In this document: in pieces, positions 39,361 to 47,017 of the stretch
How the letters are laid out: every line of letters begins with the position of its first letter
Position numbering within the stretch: position 1 is the first letter of the stretch
Source: Corynebacterium provencense
GTDB taxonomy: Bacteria > Actinomycetota > Actinomycetes > Mycobacteriales > Mycobacteriaceae
Assembly (NCBI GenBank): GCA_900049755.1
Contig: LT160593.1
Span: 817,259 to 881,258, forward strand
Length of the DNA stretch: 64,000 nucleotides
Reading direction: 5' to 3'
Position numbers and translations under genes: made by a program
Notes under the pieces: model-generated
Databases searched by the model: none
Told to the model about the DNA's origin: nothing
The model's input: only the letters and a program-made list of their open reading frames with translations

Positions 39361-39788
39361 GGCTGCTGCTCAACATCATCTGGCTCGTCCTGTCCGGATT
39401 CTGGCTGTTCTGCGCCTACGTGCTCGCCGGAATCATCGCCTGCGTCTTCATCGTGACCATCCCGTTCGGGGTGGCGTCCTTCCGCATCGCCGGGTACGTG
39501 CTCTGGCCCTTCGGCCGGGACGTCGTCGACACCCCGGGAGCAGGAGTGGCCTCCGGAGTCGGCAACATCATCTGGTTCCTCGTCGCCGGTGTATGGCTGG
39601 CGGTCGGGCACGTGGTCACCGCGGCCGCGCTCGCGGTGACAGTCATCGGACTGCCCCTGGCCTGGGCGAACCTCAAGCTGATCCCGGTGACCTGCTTCCC
39701 CTTCGGCAAGCGCGTCGTGCGTGCCGGAGACCCCGCACGCGCGCCCGTGCACTACCCGGGGGGCATGTCGACTCCACAGGCCCGGTGA
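39357..39788 (+). CDS. yccF: YccF-family inner membrane protein
   Basis: 143-residue protein with two tandem YccF domains, each of the form LLNIIWLVLSGFWLF / GNIIWFLVAGVWLAVGH followed by a Phe-Gly motif (LWPFGRDV, CFPFGKRV). About four membrane helices. Function unknown; some YccF proteins associate with ion homeostasis. GTG 39357 overlaps the TGA of the acyl-CoA dehydrogenase gene (GTGA), so translation is coupled. Confidence 0.85.
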   Translation: MRLLLNIIWLVLSGFWLFCAYVLAGIIACVFIVTIPFGVASFRIAGYVLWPFGRDVVDTPGAGVASGVGNIIWFLVAGVWLAVGHVVTAAALAVTVIGLPLAWANLKLIPVTCFPFGKRVVRAGDPARAPVHYPGGMSTPQAR

Positions 39789-39840
39789 CGCGCGGGCAGG
39801 TGAACAGCCCCGGCAAGGACCGGACAGGGGAACCGACCGG

Positions 39841-40439
39841 TCAGGACCTGCCGGCAGAACCCTGCCGGTCAAGGCCGAAAGCCGGGTCGCGGCCCACATA
39901 CGCCATGAGACGGATCGTGGGGGTGGCGTCCTCCGGAGCCTCGACAGGAGGACCGAAACCACCCCCGCCTGAAGCTGATCACCCAGTGAGCGCAGACCGG
40001 CGAGATTCCTCTCCGCGAAATCGGGGTCCAGCTCCACATCATGGCCCTGGGACCTGGCGAGATCCCAGGTGTGCATGAAGATGTCCGGGATGAAGAACGC
40101 GGTCGCGTTACGGGACAACGGCTGCCCCGGCACCGGCCCCCGGGACACCGTCCGCTGAGCGACCTCCGGGTCGTCGAGAGCATCCTGGACAATTGCCGCG
40201 AACTGACGCCAGGCTGCGGCAGGATCCGAGTACTTGTCCTCCTGCAGGTCCACAGGCACCCCGACATCCTCCAACGCCGGAGTGAACCAGCTGATCAGAT
40301 GCCCCACCAGGTCACGGGCCTTCCACTTCGCACAGGGAGTCTGGGCGTCCCACCCCTCCCCGGTGACCCCGGTGGCCTGCGCGGTGAAACCCTCGGCAAC
40401 CTCACGGAACCGGTCGGCAGGTGCAGTGGACAGAGCCAT
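39841..40439 (-). pseudogene. TIGR03086/DinB-like metal-binding protein, frameshifted near its end
   Basis: Mycothiol maleylpyruvate isomerase/DinB-superfamily protein of ~199 residues. N-terminal part: FREVAEGFTAQATGVTG, WDAQTPCAKWKARDLVGHLISW, and DIFMHTWDLARSQGHDVELD. His residues in VGHLI, FMHTW and similar would bind a divalent metal. After LGDQLQAG the frame must shift by one base at a run of five C (39962-39966) to reach the family tail APEDATPTIRLMAYVGRDPAFGL and the stop at 39841. Uncorrected, the frame runs antisense through yccF. A missing base in the homopolymer, real or a sequencing error, is the likely cause. Confidence 0.75.
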
Positions 40440-40568
40440 GGTTGACCTCCTCGGTGACGGATACAGCTCGGTACCGAGACTACTCTTGGGCCTGCTCCGG
40501 GAAGTGCTCCGGGAACCTCCCCGGGCAGCCCGGAGGGACCGGGCCGGGTGCAGTCGGAATACAGGGAG

Positions 40569-40817
40569 TCAGGACGCCTTCTCCGGGGTCAGCTCGACAA
40601 TGGTGAACTCGTCCCCGGTACCCTGACCGGACCGGTGCTCGACAGCCAGCTCGGCGGTACGGCGCAGCTGATGGGAGGCGTCAAACTCCCACGGCTCGGA
40701 AGGCCCCTCGCGTCGCAGGACAGCAAAGCGGTCACTGTGCTGTTCCTCACCTGCCACGACAACCTTCGCGCCGGTCTCCGGGTCGGTGTAGCTGTACTGG
40801 TTGCCGATGTCGGACAT
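40569..40817 (-). CDS. small conserved protein of unknown function
   Basis: 82 residues, acidic, no cysteine or membrane helix: YSYTDPETGAKVVVAGEEQHSDRF and ELAVEHRSGQGTGDEFTIVEL. ATG 40817 has AGGAG eight bases upstream. Probably a cytoplasmic corynebacterial protein. It is the last host gene before the integrated element. Confidence 0.65.
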   Translation of the reverse strand: MSDIGNQYSYTDPETGAKVVVAGEEQHSDRFAVLRREGPSEPWEFDASHQLRRTAELAVEHRSGQGTGDEFTIVELTPEKAS

Positions 40818-41033
40818 GTGGTGGCTCCTGGGATTCTGGTGGGCGGTGAATACAGATCACCCGAGAGAGTACCCGGTACCCCCGGGCGACCGGGCCGAAA
40901 CCGCAGGACGGGTGTCGCGGACCTCACTTCCCCACCCACACCACACCCTCACCCACCGGCAGCACCAGAACCCCGGACACAGGAGAACCCCGGACAGAAC
41001 CGTGGTTTACGCCGTATTCTACCTGGGGTTACG

Positions 41034-41081
41034 TGGAGCCGCTTGCGAGAATCGAACTCGCGACCTTCTCATTACGAGTGA
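41034..41081. repeat. attL: displaced 3' end of tRNA-Thr
   Basis: 48 bp identical to 50271-50318, which is the 3' part of tRNA-Thr(CGT) including the CCA end. It lacks the 5' half and so cannot make a tRNA. It marks the left junction of the integrated element. Confidence 0.93.
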
Positions 41082-41298
41082 CCGCTATCAGGCGTTTCTT
41101 GGAATCAGGACGGTTGCCGACAGTTCCATTATTGCAGGTCATAGCACTAACAGCGTTTCAGTGGTCGGAGAGTGAGTATTCCCGTAGCGGACTGAGAGCG
41201 GACTACAACACCCCAAGTGCAACGTGAATTAGAACGGCAAACAACAGAATCGAACAACGAAGTCCGCACCACATGCAATCATCACCGGCATGGAGACC

Positions 41299-41754
41299 AT
41301 GCTAGCGACATCGACAATCCTCAACCTTGTACTTCTACTTACCTTCACGATCACAGATCGCATGAAGCCGAGCACATCAATCGAACATGCACTGAACATC
41401 CACCGAACCGCTGAGGAAATCAAGGACTCATCTCTCCGCGCAGAAGCTACGGCCTTCACACGTCGTAACCTCAAGGTAGAGCTGGAACTCTCCGCCAGCA
41501 TGATGAACAGAGCCCGCCATCTATTTCCCGCACTGTTTGTTATCCTCGTCGGGAGTTTCGGGGCAACCAGCTTTATAAGTCTCGGGTACGACGAGCCGCC
41601 GACAAACAATATCGGATTCATAGTTGGCGCATTGGCCTTTAGCCTCTCAGCTTTAACTATAGCCTTGCTTTCAACGCTTCCTCTCGTCGTCGATGCATAC
41701 CGCTCCAGGAAGGAAAAGAAGCGTAAAAAAGGGGATAGAGACCACAGATCATGA
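41299..41754 (+). CDS. small membrane protein of unknown function (element cargo)
   Basis: About 151 residues. One N-terminal helix (STILNLVLLLTFTIT), a ~65-residue cytoplasmic helical part rich in charged residues, then two helices (LFPALFVILVGSFGATSFISL and IGFIVGALAFSLSALTIALLS) and a basic tail (RSRKEKKRKK). Markedly AT-rich compared with neighbours and the only plus-strand gene at the left end of the element, next to attL, the place where accessory or defence genes often sit. ATG 41299 with GGAG upstream is preferred over ATG 41290. No homologue recognised. Confidence 0.6.
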   Translation: MLATSTILNLVLLLTFTITDRMKPSTSIEHALNIHRTAEEIKDSSLRAEATAFTRRNLKVELELSASMMNRARHLFPALFVILVGSFGATSFISLGYDEPPTNNIGFIVGALAFSLSALTIALLSTLPLVVDAYRSRKEKKRKKGDRDHRS

Positions 41755-41955
41755 AGATGAATGAGCCCGGGGCGGGGACAATCCCCTCCCCTGGACGATT
41801 CCCAGCTACGGTAGGCATAAGCGTTCTGTACGCGTACGAGTCTGGTGTTTGACCGCCGTAGGCCCGCAGTGGGGTCTGTACGGCTGTCTGGCGGGGTGTC
41901 TGGTGCTCGGTGAGGTTCGAGTGAGGGTGTGGCCCGTACGACCGCCCTAGGGTGC
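41755..41955. other. intergenic region with short repeats in the element
   Basis: 200 bp without a gene. It contains several GTACG/CGTAC words (for example CTGTACGCGTACGAG, CTGTACGG, CCGTACG) and three copies of GTCTGGTG/GTCTGGCG. Such clustering could be an origin, a packaging site or a terminator region; nothing decides among these. Confidence 0.35.
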
Positions 41956-42507
41956 CTATGTGTTGGTTCGTGACATCCTATGAGCGATTGACGGGTGTTC
42001 CCACCGGTTCCCGGTCACCCGGATGAACCGTGCCCGCGTGTACCGTTCCACGCCGCCATCCTCGACAGCACGCCGCCGGCCCGGCCCCTCCGGAGCCTCC
42101 ACGAACACGTGCAACCCCTCCCCACTGACGGACACCTCAGCGAACAGGACACGCTCAGTGATGGACTCCACGACCTCCCGTGCCCACGGCTTCAGCTCCC
42201 CACCGTCTAGTGCGTGGTCCAGGTCGTAGCAGCCCAAACCCCCTCCCAACATCACCCCGAAACCATCACCCGCCGTCGAGGTCTGAACCTCCCGCCAGGA
42301 CGACCACGTGGACGGGTCAGTAGACGACGCAGCACGGCCCTCCACGGTGACAGGCCGCTTCCCCGAACACCGAACCCAACGGCCCTCAGACAGGCGCTCA
42401 GGCGGCCCCACAACCGCCCGGTGGTGGCGTTGACGACACCGGGGAGTGCAGAACCGACGGCGCGACGAACCCCCGACCAACACCACCCCACACTGCTCGC
42501 ATTCCAT
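41956..42507 (-). CDS. Prim-Pol (bifunctional DNA primase/polymerase N-terminal type) protein
   Basis: About 183 residues. N-terminal zinc motif CEQCGVVLVGGSSRRRFCTPRCRQRH, then a compact AEP-like core: VMLGGGLGCYDLDHALDGG (acidic DLD), EVSVSGEGLHVFVEAPEG (SGxGxH) and YTRARFIRVTGNRW. These are the motifs of phage and plasmid Prim-Pol domains that start DNA synthesis. There is no helicase domain in the same chain; the DUF3631 ATPase at the other end of the gene set may act with it. ATG 42507 or 42516 is the likely start. It is the last gene of the minus-strand set. Confidence 0.75.
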   Translation of the reverse strand: MECEQCGVVLVGGSSRRRFCTPRCRQRHHRAVVGPPERLSEGRWVRCSGKRPVTVEGRAASSTDPSTWSSWREVQTSTAGDGFGVMLGGGLGCYDLDHALDGGELKPWAREVVESITERVLFAEVSVSGEGLHVFVEAPEGPGRRRAVEDGGVERYTRARFIRVTGNRWEHPSIAHRMSRTNT

Positions 42508-42613
42508 ACCCCCCATAATACCATGCAAAACATGCCCCCACCAGCAGCAACAGTGAAAAATCTGCCCATAGTCGGAGACACCACACGACGGTGATGTCCC
42601 CTGCTAACAGCAG

Positions 42614-42829
42614 CTACTCACTACTCGTTTCCGCGAACGCTTCGGCACGGCACCTGGAGCACAACCAGCAGTCCCCACGAGACGTCACCGAACGAATCAG
42701 CGCCCTGTGACGCTGCGAGATCATCCGGGAAGTCACCGTGCACGGCCACAGTGCTCCCCCGTCACCGCATACGGCACACACCCCCGGCACCTCGGACAGT
42801 GCCCGCATGTGGGCGTCCACGTGTTTCAC
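42614..42829 (-). CDS. small zinc-finger-like protein
   Basis: 71 residues with two Cys pairs, CAVCGDGG and CWLCSRCR, and a His-Arg-rich middle. It could bind zinc and DNA. GTG 42829 overlaps the stop of the HNH gene (GTGA), so it is translationally coupled to it. Function unknown; partner of the HNH nuclease is possible. Confidence 0.55.
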   Translation of the reverse strand: MKHVDAHMRALSEVPGVCAVCGDGGALWPCTVTSRMISQRHRALIRSVTSRGDCWLCSRCRAEAFAETSSE

Positions 42830-43116
42830 GAACGGTCACCGTCCCTGCCCAACCCCAACGGTGGCGGGGTCGCCCGGCGGAACCTGCCACGACGGGCCGT
42901 AGCCTCCCGCGACGACTTCACCCGGTGACACTCGTGACACAGCCACTGGACGTTATCCAAGGTGTCCGACCCGCCCCTAGCCCGGTTCACAATGTGATCC
43001 AGTTCCAGGCGCTCAGTGGCCCCACAGTGCTGGCACCGCAAATCCAACTCCCGTTGCGCTTCACGGCGTAGCTTCTTCCACTCGTAGCCCTGATACCACG
43101 TATCCCCGTAAGGCAT
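42826..43116 (-). CDS. HNH endonuclease
   Basis: 96-residue HNH nuclease. The core reads CQHCGATERLELDHIVNRARGG, then DNVQWLCHECHRVKS: two CxxC zinc pairs framing the DH of the active site and the final H. Phage HNH proteins of this size often work with terminase at cos sites. Here no terminase is present, so it could redirect a helper phage's packaging or act in homing or exclusion; that is inference. ATG 43116 directly abuts the stop of the upstream micro-gene (TAAATG). Confidence 0.82.
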   Translation of the reverse strand: MPYGDTWYQGYEWKKLRREAQRELDLRCQHCGATERLELDHIVNRARGGSDTLDNVQWLCHECHRVKSSREATARRGRFRRATPPPLGLGRDGDRS

Positions 43117-43233
43117 TTACTCGTCCTCCCAGTAATCATCATCCAGAATCAGATACAGCCCCCGCAGTTCCCTGAACGGAAACGTTTCCACCAGGCCGGG
43201 TATCTCACAGCCCGCCTGAATACCGTCAATCAA
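43117..43233 (-). CDS. 38-residue micro-gene of the element
   Basis: Starts at TTG 43233 with GGGGGG close upstream and ends TAA directly before the HNH ATG. Product: IDGIQAGCEIPGLVETFP then FRELRGLYLILDDDYWEDE, acidic at the end. No homologue recognised; position and spacing support real translation. Confidence 0.5.
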   Translation of the reverse strand: MIDGIQAGCEIPGLVETFPFRELRGLYLILDDDYWEDE

Positions 43234-43277
43234 TATGCCCCCCACTTATAAGATGTCACGAAAGGGAATACGATCCC

Positions 43278-43300
43278 TAAAAACGCCGTTTTAAGGCGAA
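43278..43300 (-). terminator. weak terminator after the 272-residue gene
   Basis: Short stem CGCC / GGCG around TTAAAAC followed on the minus strand by five T. The rest of 43234-43476 shows no supported gene. Confidence 0.4.
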
Positions 43301-43476
43301 GAATAACGCCACCCAACCCCACACCCATAAACCCCACAAAAGCCCGCCACACAAGCCCCCAGGCCCCGAAACGGGCGGATAACAGCAGGGGCACGGCATG
43401 GGAACCCGTACACGGTCGGAAAGGCCCTATGCCTACCGCTGCTGAAGTTCGTGGGGAGGGGTCTCCCCCCAGGTGT

Positions 43477-44295
43477 TTAGACCTGAGTGGAGGTGCCGGC
43501 ACCGTTCAGTCGATCCAGCCGGGCACGGTACACGTCAGGCTGGAGGGTGGTGGCCAAGCTGAACCCGGGGTACTTGCCGAGCGCCAGGTCTACGAGGAAC
43601 CGGTCCTGTCTCGCTTCGTCTCGGAGTTTACGCGCGGTCCTGTGGAGGTCCAGCGTGGCCTCATCGTAGTGCTTGGTGATTTTGCCGAACCCGTCCTTAC
43701 TGTAGGTGAGGTCCGGGAGGTCGGGGATGTCGGCGTGGAGGGCTGCGCTGTCCCTCCACCGGGCACCGAGAGCGTCCAGCCACAGCAGTTTCGGGGACGT
43801 AGCCATGTAGGTGGCGAAGGCGTTCGGGTTGGCCTGTGCAGCGGCTACAGCGTCGTACACGGTTTCACCGAGGTCGTTGATCGCGTTCTGGTAGTCCTCG
43901 ACGGCCTTGTCTACGTCCAGGACACTGGCCACGTGCTCCCATGCGGCGTCATCGTGCAGTGTCGTGGTCACGCGATTGTCGAGCGTCGCGGACACGCGGT
44001 TGTGCGCGTCGTTGATGAGTCGTGCTGCAACAGCGTCACTGCTCTGCTTCTTGATGGTGCTCAGCCACTTCGTGCGGTCAGTGCTGGTCACGATCTCTTG
44101 CACATCAGGTTCCGTCACAGTGACGGTGAGGTCGTTCCACTGCTTCAGGTCGGCTACGGCTTCACGGTGCGCGTCAGTGAACAGGTCGTTCACGTCCACG
44201 CCCCAGGCGTCGGCGAGCTTTCGGTACGCGGCTTCGCCGGTGAGAACAGTGGTTCCCCGGTCGAAAGTAGTAGTGGTGTTGGTGGTAGTAGTCAT
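43477..44295 (-). CDS. 272-residue helical protein of unknown function
   Basis: Not recognised. Begins with a Thr/Asn-rich stretch, then GEAAYRKLADAWGVDVNDLF, a long mostly helical middle (SDAVAARLINDAHNRVSATL, VDKAVEDYQNAINDLGETV, DAVAAAQANPNAFATYMATS) and KLRDEARQDRFLVDLALGKY. No membrane helix, cysteine or nuclease motif. Size and place would suit a structural or redirecting factor in a satellite, but no capsid, portal or scaffold signature is visible. ATG 44295 has GGAG upstream. It is the second largest gene of the minus-strand set. Confidence 0.65.
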   Translation of the reverse strand: MTTTTNTTTTFDRGTTVLTGEAAYRKLADAWGVDVNDLFTDAHREAVADLKQWNDLTVTVTEPDVQEIVTSTDRTKWLSTIKKQSSDAVAARLINDAHNRVSATLDNRVTTTLHDDAAWEHVASVLDVDKAVEDYQNAINDLGETVYDAVAAAQANPNAFATYMATSPKLLWLDALGARWRDSAALHADIPDLPDLTYSKDGFGKITKHYDEATLDLHRTARKLRDEARQDRFLVDLALGKYPGFSLATTLQPDVYRARLDRLNGAGTSTQV

Positions 44296-44305
44296 GCTGG
44301 TCTCC

Positions 44306-44539
44306 TTAGAGTCGGTTGATGTTCAGTGATCTGGTCACGGTCTGCTCGAAATCGTGAAGGGCTTCTGCCTCACGTGCGCCGGGTGCTGTACCGCCCCGGC
44401 CTGCTTCGGGCACGGGAGCGGGCCGGCGTGGCCCGGTGTCCGTGTCCGGGGTGTCCGGGGCCGGGGTGTCGGGCAGGACGGGGGAGGTGAGCGCCTGTTG
44501 GACCAGGGCGGCAAACTGTTCGGCGTTATCACGGCTCAT
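44306..44539 (-). CDS. small Pro-rich protein
   Basis: 77 residues: MSRDNAEQFAALVQQALTS, a Pro/Asp-rich linker, and EALHDFEQTVTRSLNINRL. Probably two short helices joined by a disordered linker. ATG 44539 overlaps the TGA of the preceding gene (ATGA). Ten bases separate it from the 272-residue gene, suggesting the two work together. Confidence 0.55.
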   Translation of the reverse strand: MSRDNAEQFAALVQQALTSPVLPDTPAPDTPDTDTGPRRPAPVPEAGRGGTAPGAREAEALHDFEQTVTRSLNINRL

Positions 44540-44697
44540 GGCTGGCACCTCCCGTGGGTCATGTCCGCAGGACGCGGGTCATGTCCGCCGGGCCTGTCGA
44601 CCGGTATCCACGGGTCCGGTTCCGGGTCCTGCTGTTGGCGGGTGGCCCGGAGCATTGCGCTGTATCGTGCCGCCGGGGTGGTGTATTTGTCACTCAT
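44536..44697 (-). CDS. 53-residue element protein
   Basis: ATG 44697 follows AAAGGA and overlaps the stop of the gene before it; its own TGA overlaps the next ATG. Product starts MSDKYTTPAARYSAMLRATR and is Pro/Asp-rich after that. Unknown function. Confidence 0.5.
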   Translation of the reverse strand: MSDKYTTPAARYSAMLRATRQQQDPEPDPWIPVDRPGGHDPRPADMTHGRCQP

Positions 44698-44839
44698 TTG
44701 TTTCCTTTCCGTCAATGTAGGCGATTGCCTTGTCAGCTGAGTTGAACGCTTTAATGTCGGACTTGTCGGGTGAGGTGGCTATTATTCCCCTCCCCGCCCG
44801 TGGCTTCAGTGTCCATCCCCTGTATTCGTCTGTGGTCAT
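44690..44839 (-). CDS. 49-residue element protein, paralogue of its upstream neighbour
   Basis: MTTDEYRGWTLKPRAGRGI, then IATSPDKSDIKAFNSADKAI and AYIDGKETNE. It aligns with the preceding micro-gene over the pattern W/F...GI/MF-IxxSP-x4-AF-x6-A-x3-ID. ATG 44839 has AAGGGG upstream and overlaps the previous stop (ATGA). Small all-alpha/beta domain, unknown function. Confidence 0.55.
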   Translation of the reverse strand: MTTDEYRGWTLKPRAGRGIIATSPDKSDIKAFNSADKAIAYIDGKETNE

Positions 44840-45000
44840 TCGTTTCCCCTTTTTCTGCGGTATCCGTTCGCCCGGGCTACTTCACTGTCAATCCATTGAC
44901 CGGCTAATGTCATTGTGGGGAATGCGCGGTATTCTTTCACCGGTGATTCGATGATGAACATTCCCGCTTTCTGCATTATTCGGAAGTTCTCACGTTTCAA
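44836..45000 (-). CDS. 54-residue element protein, paralogue of its downstream neighbour
   Basis: Probable TTG start at 45000 (GGGGAT upstream); ATG 44976 is the alternative. Product KRENFRIMQKAGMFIIESPV, KEYRAFPTMTLAGQWIDSE, basic end. It shares a short pattern with the next gene, so the pair probably arose by tandem duplication. Confidence 0.5.
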   Translation of the reverse strand: MKRENFRIMQKAGMFIIESPVKEYRAFPTMTLAGQWIDSEVARANGYRRKRGNE

Positions 45001-45008
45001 TGCTGTGT

Positions 45009-45233
45009 TTAATCCCCTTTCTGCCCTGCCTCCAGCGCTTCTACGGTGTCTACGACCGCGTTAGCCAGGGCTAGGGCCTGTTCGATGGTGAGCATGTAGT
45101 CATTCCGTCCCTGCCTTATGTGGACTTTGGCCGGCTGCCACCAGGCCCGGACGCGGAACTGTGTTGCTCCGATGAGTTCACCGCTCCGCCGTCGGTGCTC
45201 CAGCACGGGGACATAGATGATTGGATTGGCCAT
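45009..45233 (-). CDS. 74-residue element protein
   Basis: ATG 45233 with AGGAGG upstream. Product contains IIYVPVLEHRRRSGELIGAT, QFRVRAWWQPAKVHIRQGR and a C-terminal helix LTIEQALALANAVVDTVEAL. Probably a small beta-plus-helix protein; unknown function. Confidence 0.55.
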   Translation of the reverse strand: MANPIIYVPVLEHRRRSGELIGATQFRVRAWWQPAKVHIRQGRNDYMLTIEQALALANAVVDTVEALEAGQKGD

Positions 45234-45288
45234 GAGCCTCCTAGGTGTTGGTGTGCCAGCCGATTGCCGACCGGCTGGCGACGGGGCG

Positions 45289-46797
45289 CTACGCGGGGGT
45301 TGTCGTCCGCGTGTAGAGCTTCCCGTTGGGTGTGGTGACCTTCCCGTCCTGCTCCAGGGCGTGGAGGTGTTGGAGGATCACTTCTGGTGCTTCTCCGCGT
45401 TGTTCTGCGATGACGGTCACCGGGGTGGCGTCGCCGGGGATCATGGCGTTCAGGGTCTCCAGCGCTTCCTTGTCCGAGGAAGGTGCAACAGGTGCAACAG
45501 GTGCAACAGCGCTGGTCAGGGGGCCGTGGGATGTTGCGCCCTCATTGCGGTGTTGCACACCTGCTAGTGCAACGACCTCCGCCCCCGCAACGCGCTGACC
45601 TGCACTGTTGCGGCTGTTGCGGCTGTTGCGGGTATCTGCAACATCGACAGGGGGAAGGTGCCTATCCCAGGCGTCCTGGAGACCTACCTGTTCCTTGCCG
45701 CGCTGCATTGTCGGATGGACCGTGTACCCGCGTGGGGTCTTACCCGATCCCAGGCGTATCCCAACTGGTGCGACGCCGAACGGTCGAAGCATTCGGGCGA
45801 CCTCATAGGGCTGAATACCACCCGGCAACGAACCCCACTCCGCGCTCTCCAGGCCGTTCAACAAGGTGCACAAGTCCACCGTGGGGATGGACTCCCGACC
45901 CTCCATCACCGTCCGGATGTCCTCCAGCAGTCGGATAGGCCGGGGCTTCTCCTCCAGTGATGGCCGGCCGAGAAAGTACACGCACGCCTCCCTGGCCCAC
46001 TGTCCCCACGGCTCCTCCGCCAGGTCCGCTATCGTTATCAGCGGTTCCCACACCTCCCCGGCCCTGTCCTCCACGCCGGGTGGTAGTTGTGTCTCCACCT
46101 CCTCCAGGTACTCGGTTACGGCGGCGTCCCCGGACCACAGTTCCAGCCATGCGCGGATGTCCTCGGTCTCGCGGCGTGCCCTACGGGTGTTGTACGGGGC
46201 CACGGGTTCGCCACGTTTCCGCTTCCTCATCTCCAGGGTTATGGCGCGGGACACGATGGTGTCGGGCATGTTCCCCGCGATACCGGCGAACGCGACCGGT
46301 GCGAACGTGTGGAACGTCTTCACCTCATTGTCATTGCCTACGCACCGTTCAGCCGTGCCTCCCTGCTTGTAGCCGCTGTTCGCCAGGCCCCGTAGTTGGT
46401 CCTGCTTCCCACCGCCGAACTCGTTGAACGTGGCGTCCGCTTCGTCAAACAGGATGGTGGGAGGTCTGCCCTGCTCATGGCCCTTCTCAATGGTTCGGAA
46501 CAGGACAGCCGGGGTGGTGTCCGCTGTCAGCTTTGGGGCGCATGTCAGGTTCTCCAGCAGCTCCAGTTGCCGGGTCTTGCCGGAGCCTTTCGTAGCACTG
46601 GAGAAGATGAGTCGTGGGGTGGTGTAGAAGCCCATGACAACCCAGGTGTGTGCCGCCCACAAGGCCATGACCCGTGCCTCATGCTCCGACAGGTGCACGC
46701 TGTACCGGTCGATCCACGCCGTCATGCGGTCCAGTACGGCGGTGAGCGTCATACGTTTTGCGGTACCGGCGGTTTGTCCGGTAGGGTTATTATCCAA
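45289..46797 (-). CDS. DUF3631 ATPase, replicative helicase/primase-associated
   Basis: About 502 residues. Walker A SSATKGSGKTRQLELL at ~residue 72, Walker B ILFDEADATFNEFGG, then a sensor-like region SRAITLEMRKRKRGE. The DUF3631 domain follows (LLEDIRTVMEGRESIPTVDL to PRGYTVHPTM), and a C-terminal winged-helix-like end (VIAEQRGEAPEVILQHLHAL). DUF3631 proteins accompany Prim-Pol domains in actinobacterial phages and plasmids and probably unwind DNA. Start is TTG 46797, placed by GGAGGA five bases upstream. Two 9-bp triplet repeats encode NSRNSR and APVAPVAP near the end. Confidence 0.82.
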   Translation of the reverse strand: MDNNPTGQTAGTAKRMTLTAVLDRMTAWIDRYSVHLSEHEARVMALWAAHTWVVMGFYTTPRLIFSSATKGSGKTRQLELLENLTCAPKLTADTTPAVLFRTIEKGHEQGRPPTILFDEADATFNEFGGGKQDQLRGLANSGYKQGGTAERCVGNDNEVKTFHTFAPVAFAGIAGNMPDTIVSRAITLEMRKRKRGEPVAPYNTRRARRETEDIRAWLELWSGDAAVTEYLEEVETQLPPGVEDRAGEVWEPLITIADLAEEPWGQWAREACVYFLGRPSLEEKPRPIRLLEDIRTVMEGRESIPTVDLCTLLNGLESAEWGSLPGGIQPYEVARMLRPFGVAPVGIRLGSGKTPRGYTVHPTMQRGKEQVGLQDAWDRHLPPVDVADTRNSRNSRNSAGQRVAGAEVVALAGVQHRNEGATSHGPLTSAVAPVAPVAPSSDKEALETLNAMIPGDATPVTVIAEQRGEAPEVILQHLHALEQDGKVTTPNGKLYTRTTTPA

Positions 46798-46820
46798 GGA
46801 GATCCTCCATTCTCTTCTTG

Positions 46821-46842
46821 CCCCGTGGCGTTCCCCACGGGG
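46821..46842 (-). promoter_or_regulatory. hairpin upstream of the DUF3631 gene
   Basis: 8-bp stem CCCCGTGG / CCACGGGG with a six-base loop in the 58-bp spacer before the ATPase gene. It may attenuate transcription or separate early and replication genes. Confidence 0.45.
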
Positions 46843-46855
46843 TTTCTTCTTGTGT

Positions 46856-47005
46856 TCACTTCTTCCAGCTGTCTTCCAGCCATTGCAGGTACTCCCGGCC
46901 CGGTCCGATAGGCACGCGGGGGCCGTCGTAGCCCGGCTTGTACACGGCTGAGATGTCCAGCGGTCCACCGAACCGGCGGCGGGCTTCTTCAAGGCTGAGC
47001 TTCAT
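46856..47005 (-). CDS. 49-residue element protein
   Basis: ATG 47005 with AGGAGAA upstream. Product MKLSLEEARRRFGGPLDISA, then VYKPGYDGPRVPIGPGREYL and QWLEDSWKK. Soluble, unknown function. Confidence 0.55.
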   Translation of the reverse strand: MKLSLEEARRRFGGPLDISAVYKPGYDGPRVPIGPGREYLQWLEDSWKK

Positions 47006-47017
47006 GGTGCGGTTCTC

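Noticed and set aside
40548..41081. A 177-codon plus-strand reading frame ending in SRLRESNSRPSHYE
   Set aside because: The end is antisense tRNA sequence in attL, and the rest is antisense to the 82-residue gene and intergenic DNA. No ribosome site or domain.
41034..41081. A second tRNA-Thr gene
   Set aside because: Only the 3' 48 nt are present; D-arm and 5' acceptor strand are missing, so it is the displaced attL remnant.
43230..43502. 90-codon frame between the 272-residue gene and the HNH cluster
   Set aside because: It starts inside the end of the larger gene in another frame, lacks a ribosome site and contains the putative terminator.
43477..44295. Major capsid protein of a prophage
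   Set aside because: Size and position would fit, but no HK97-fold signature, scaffold or protease neighbour is visible; left as unknown.
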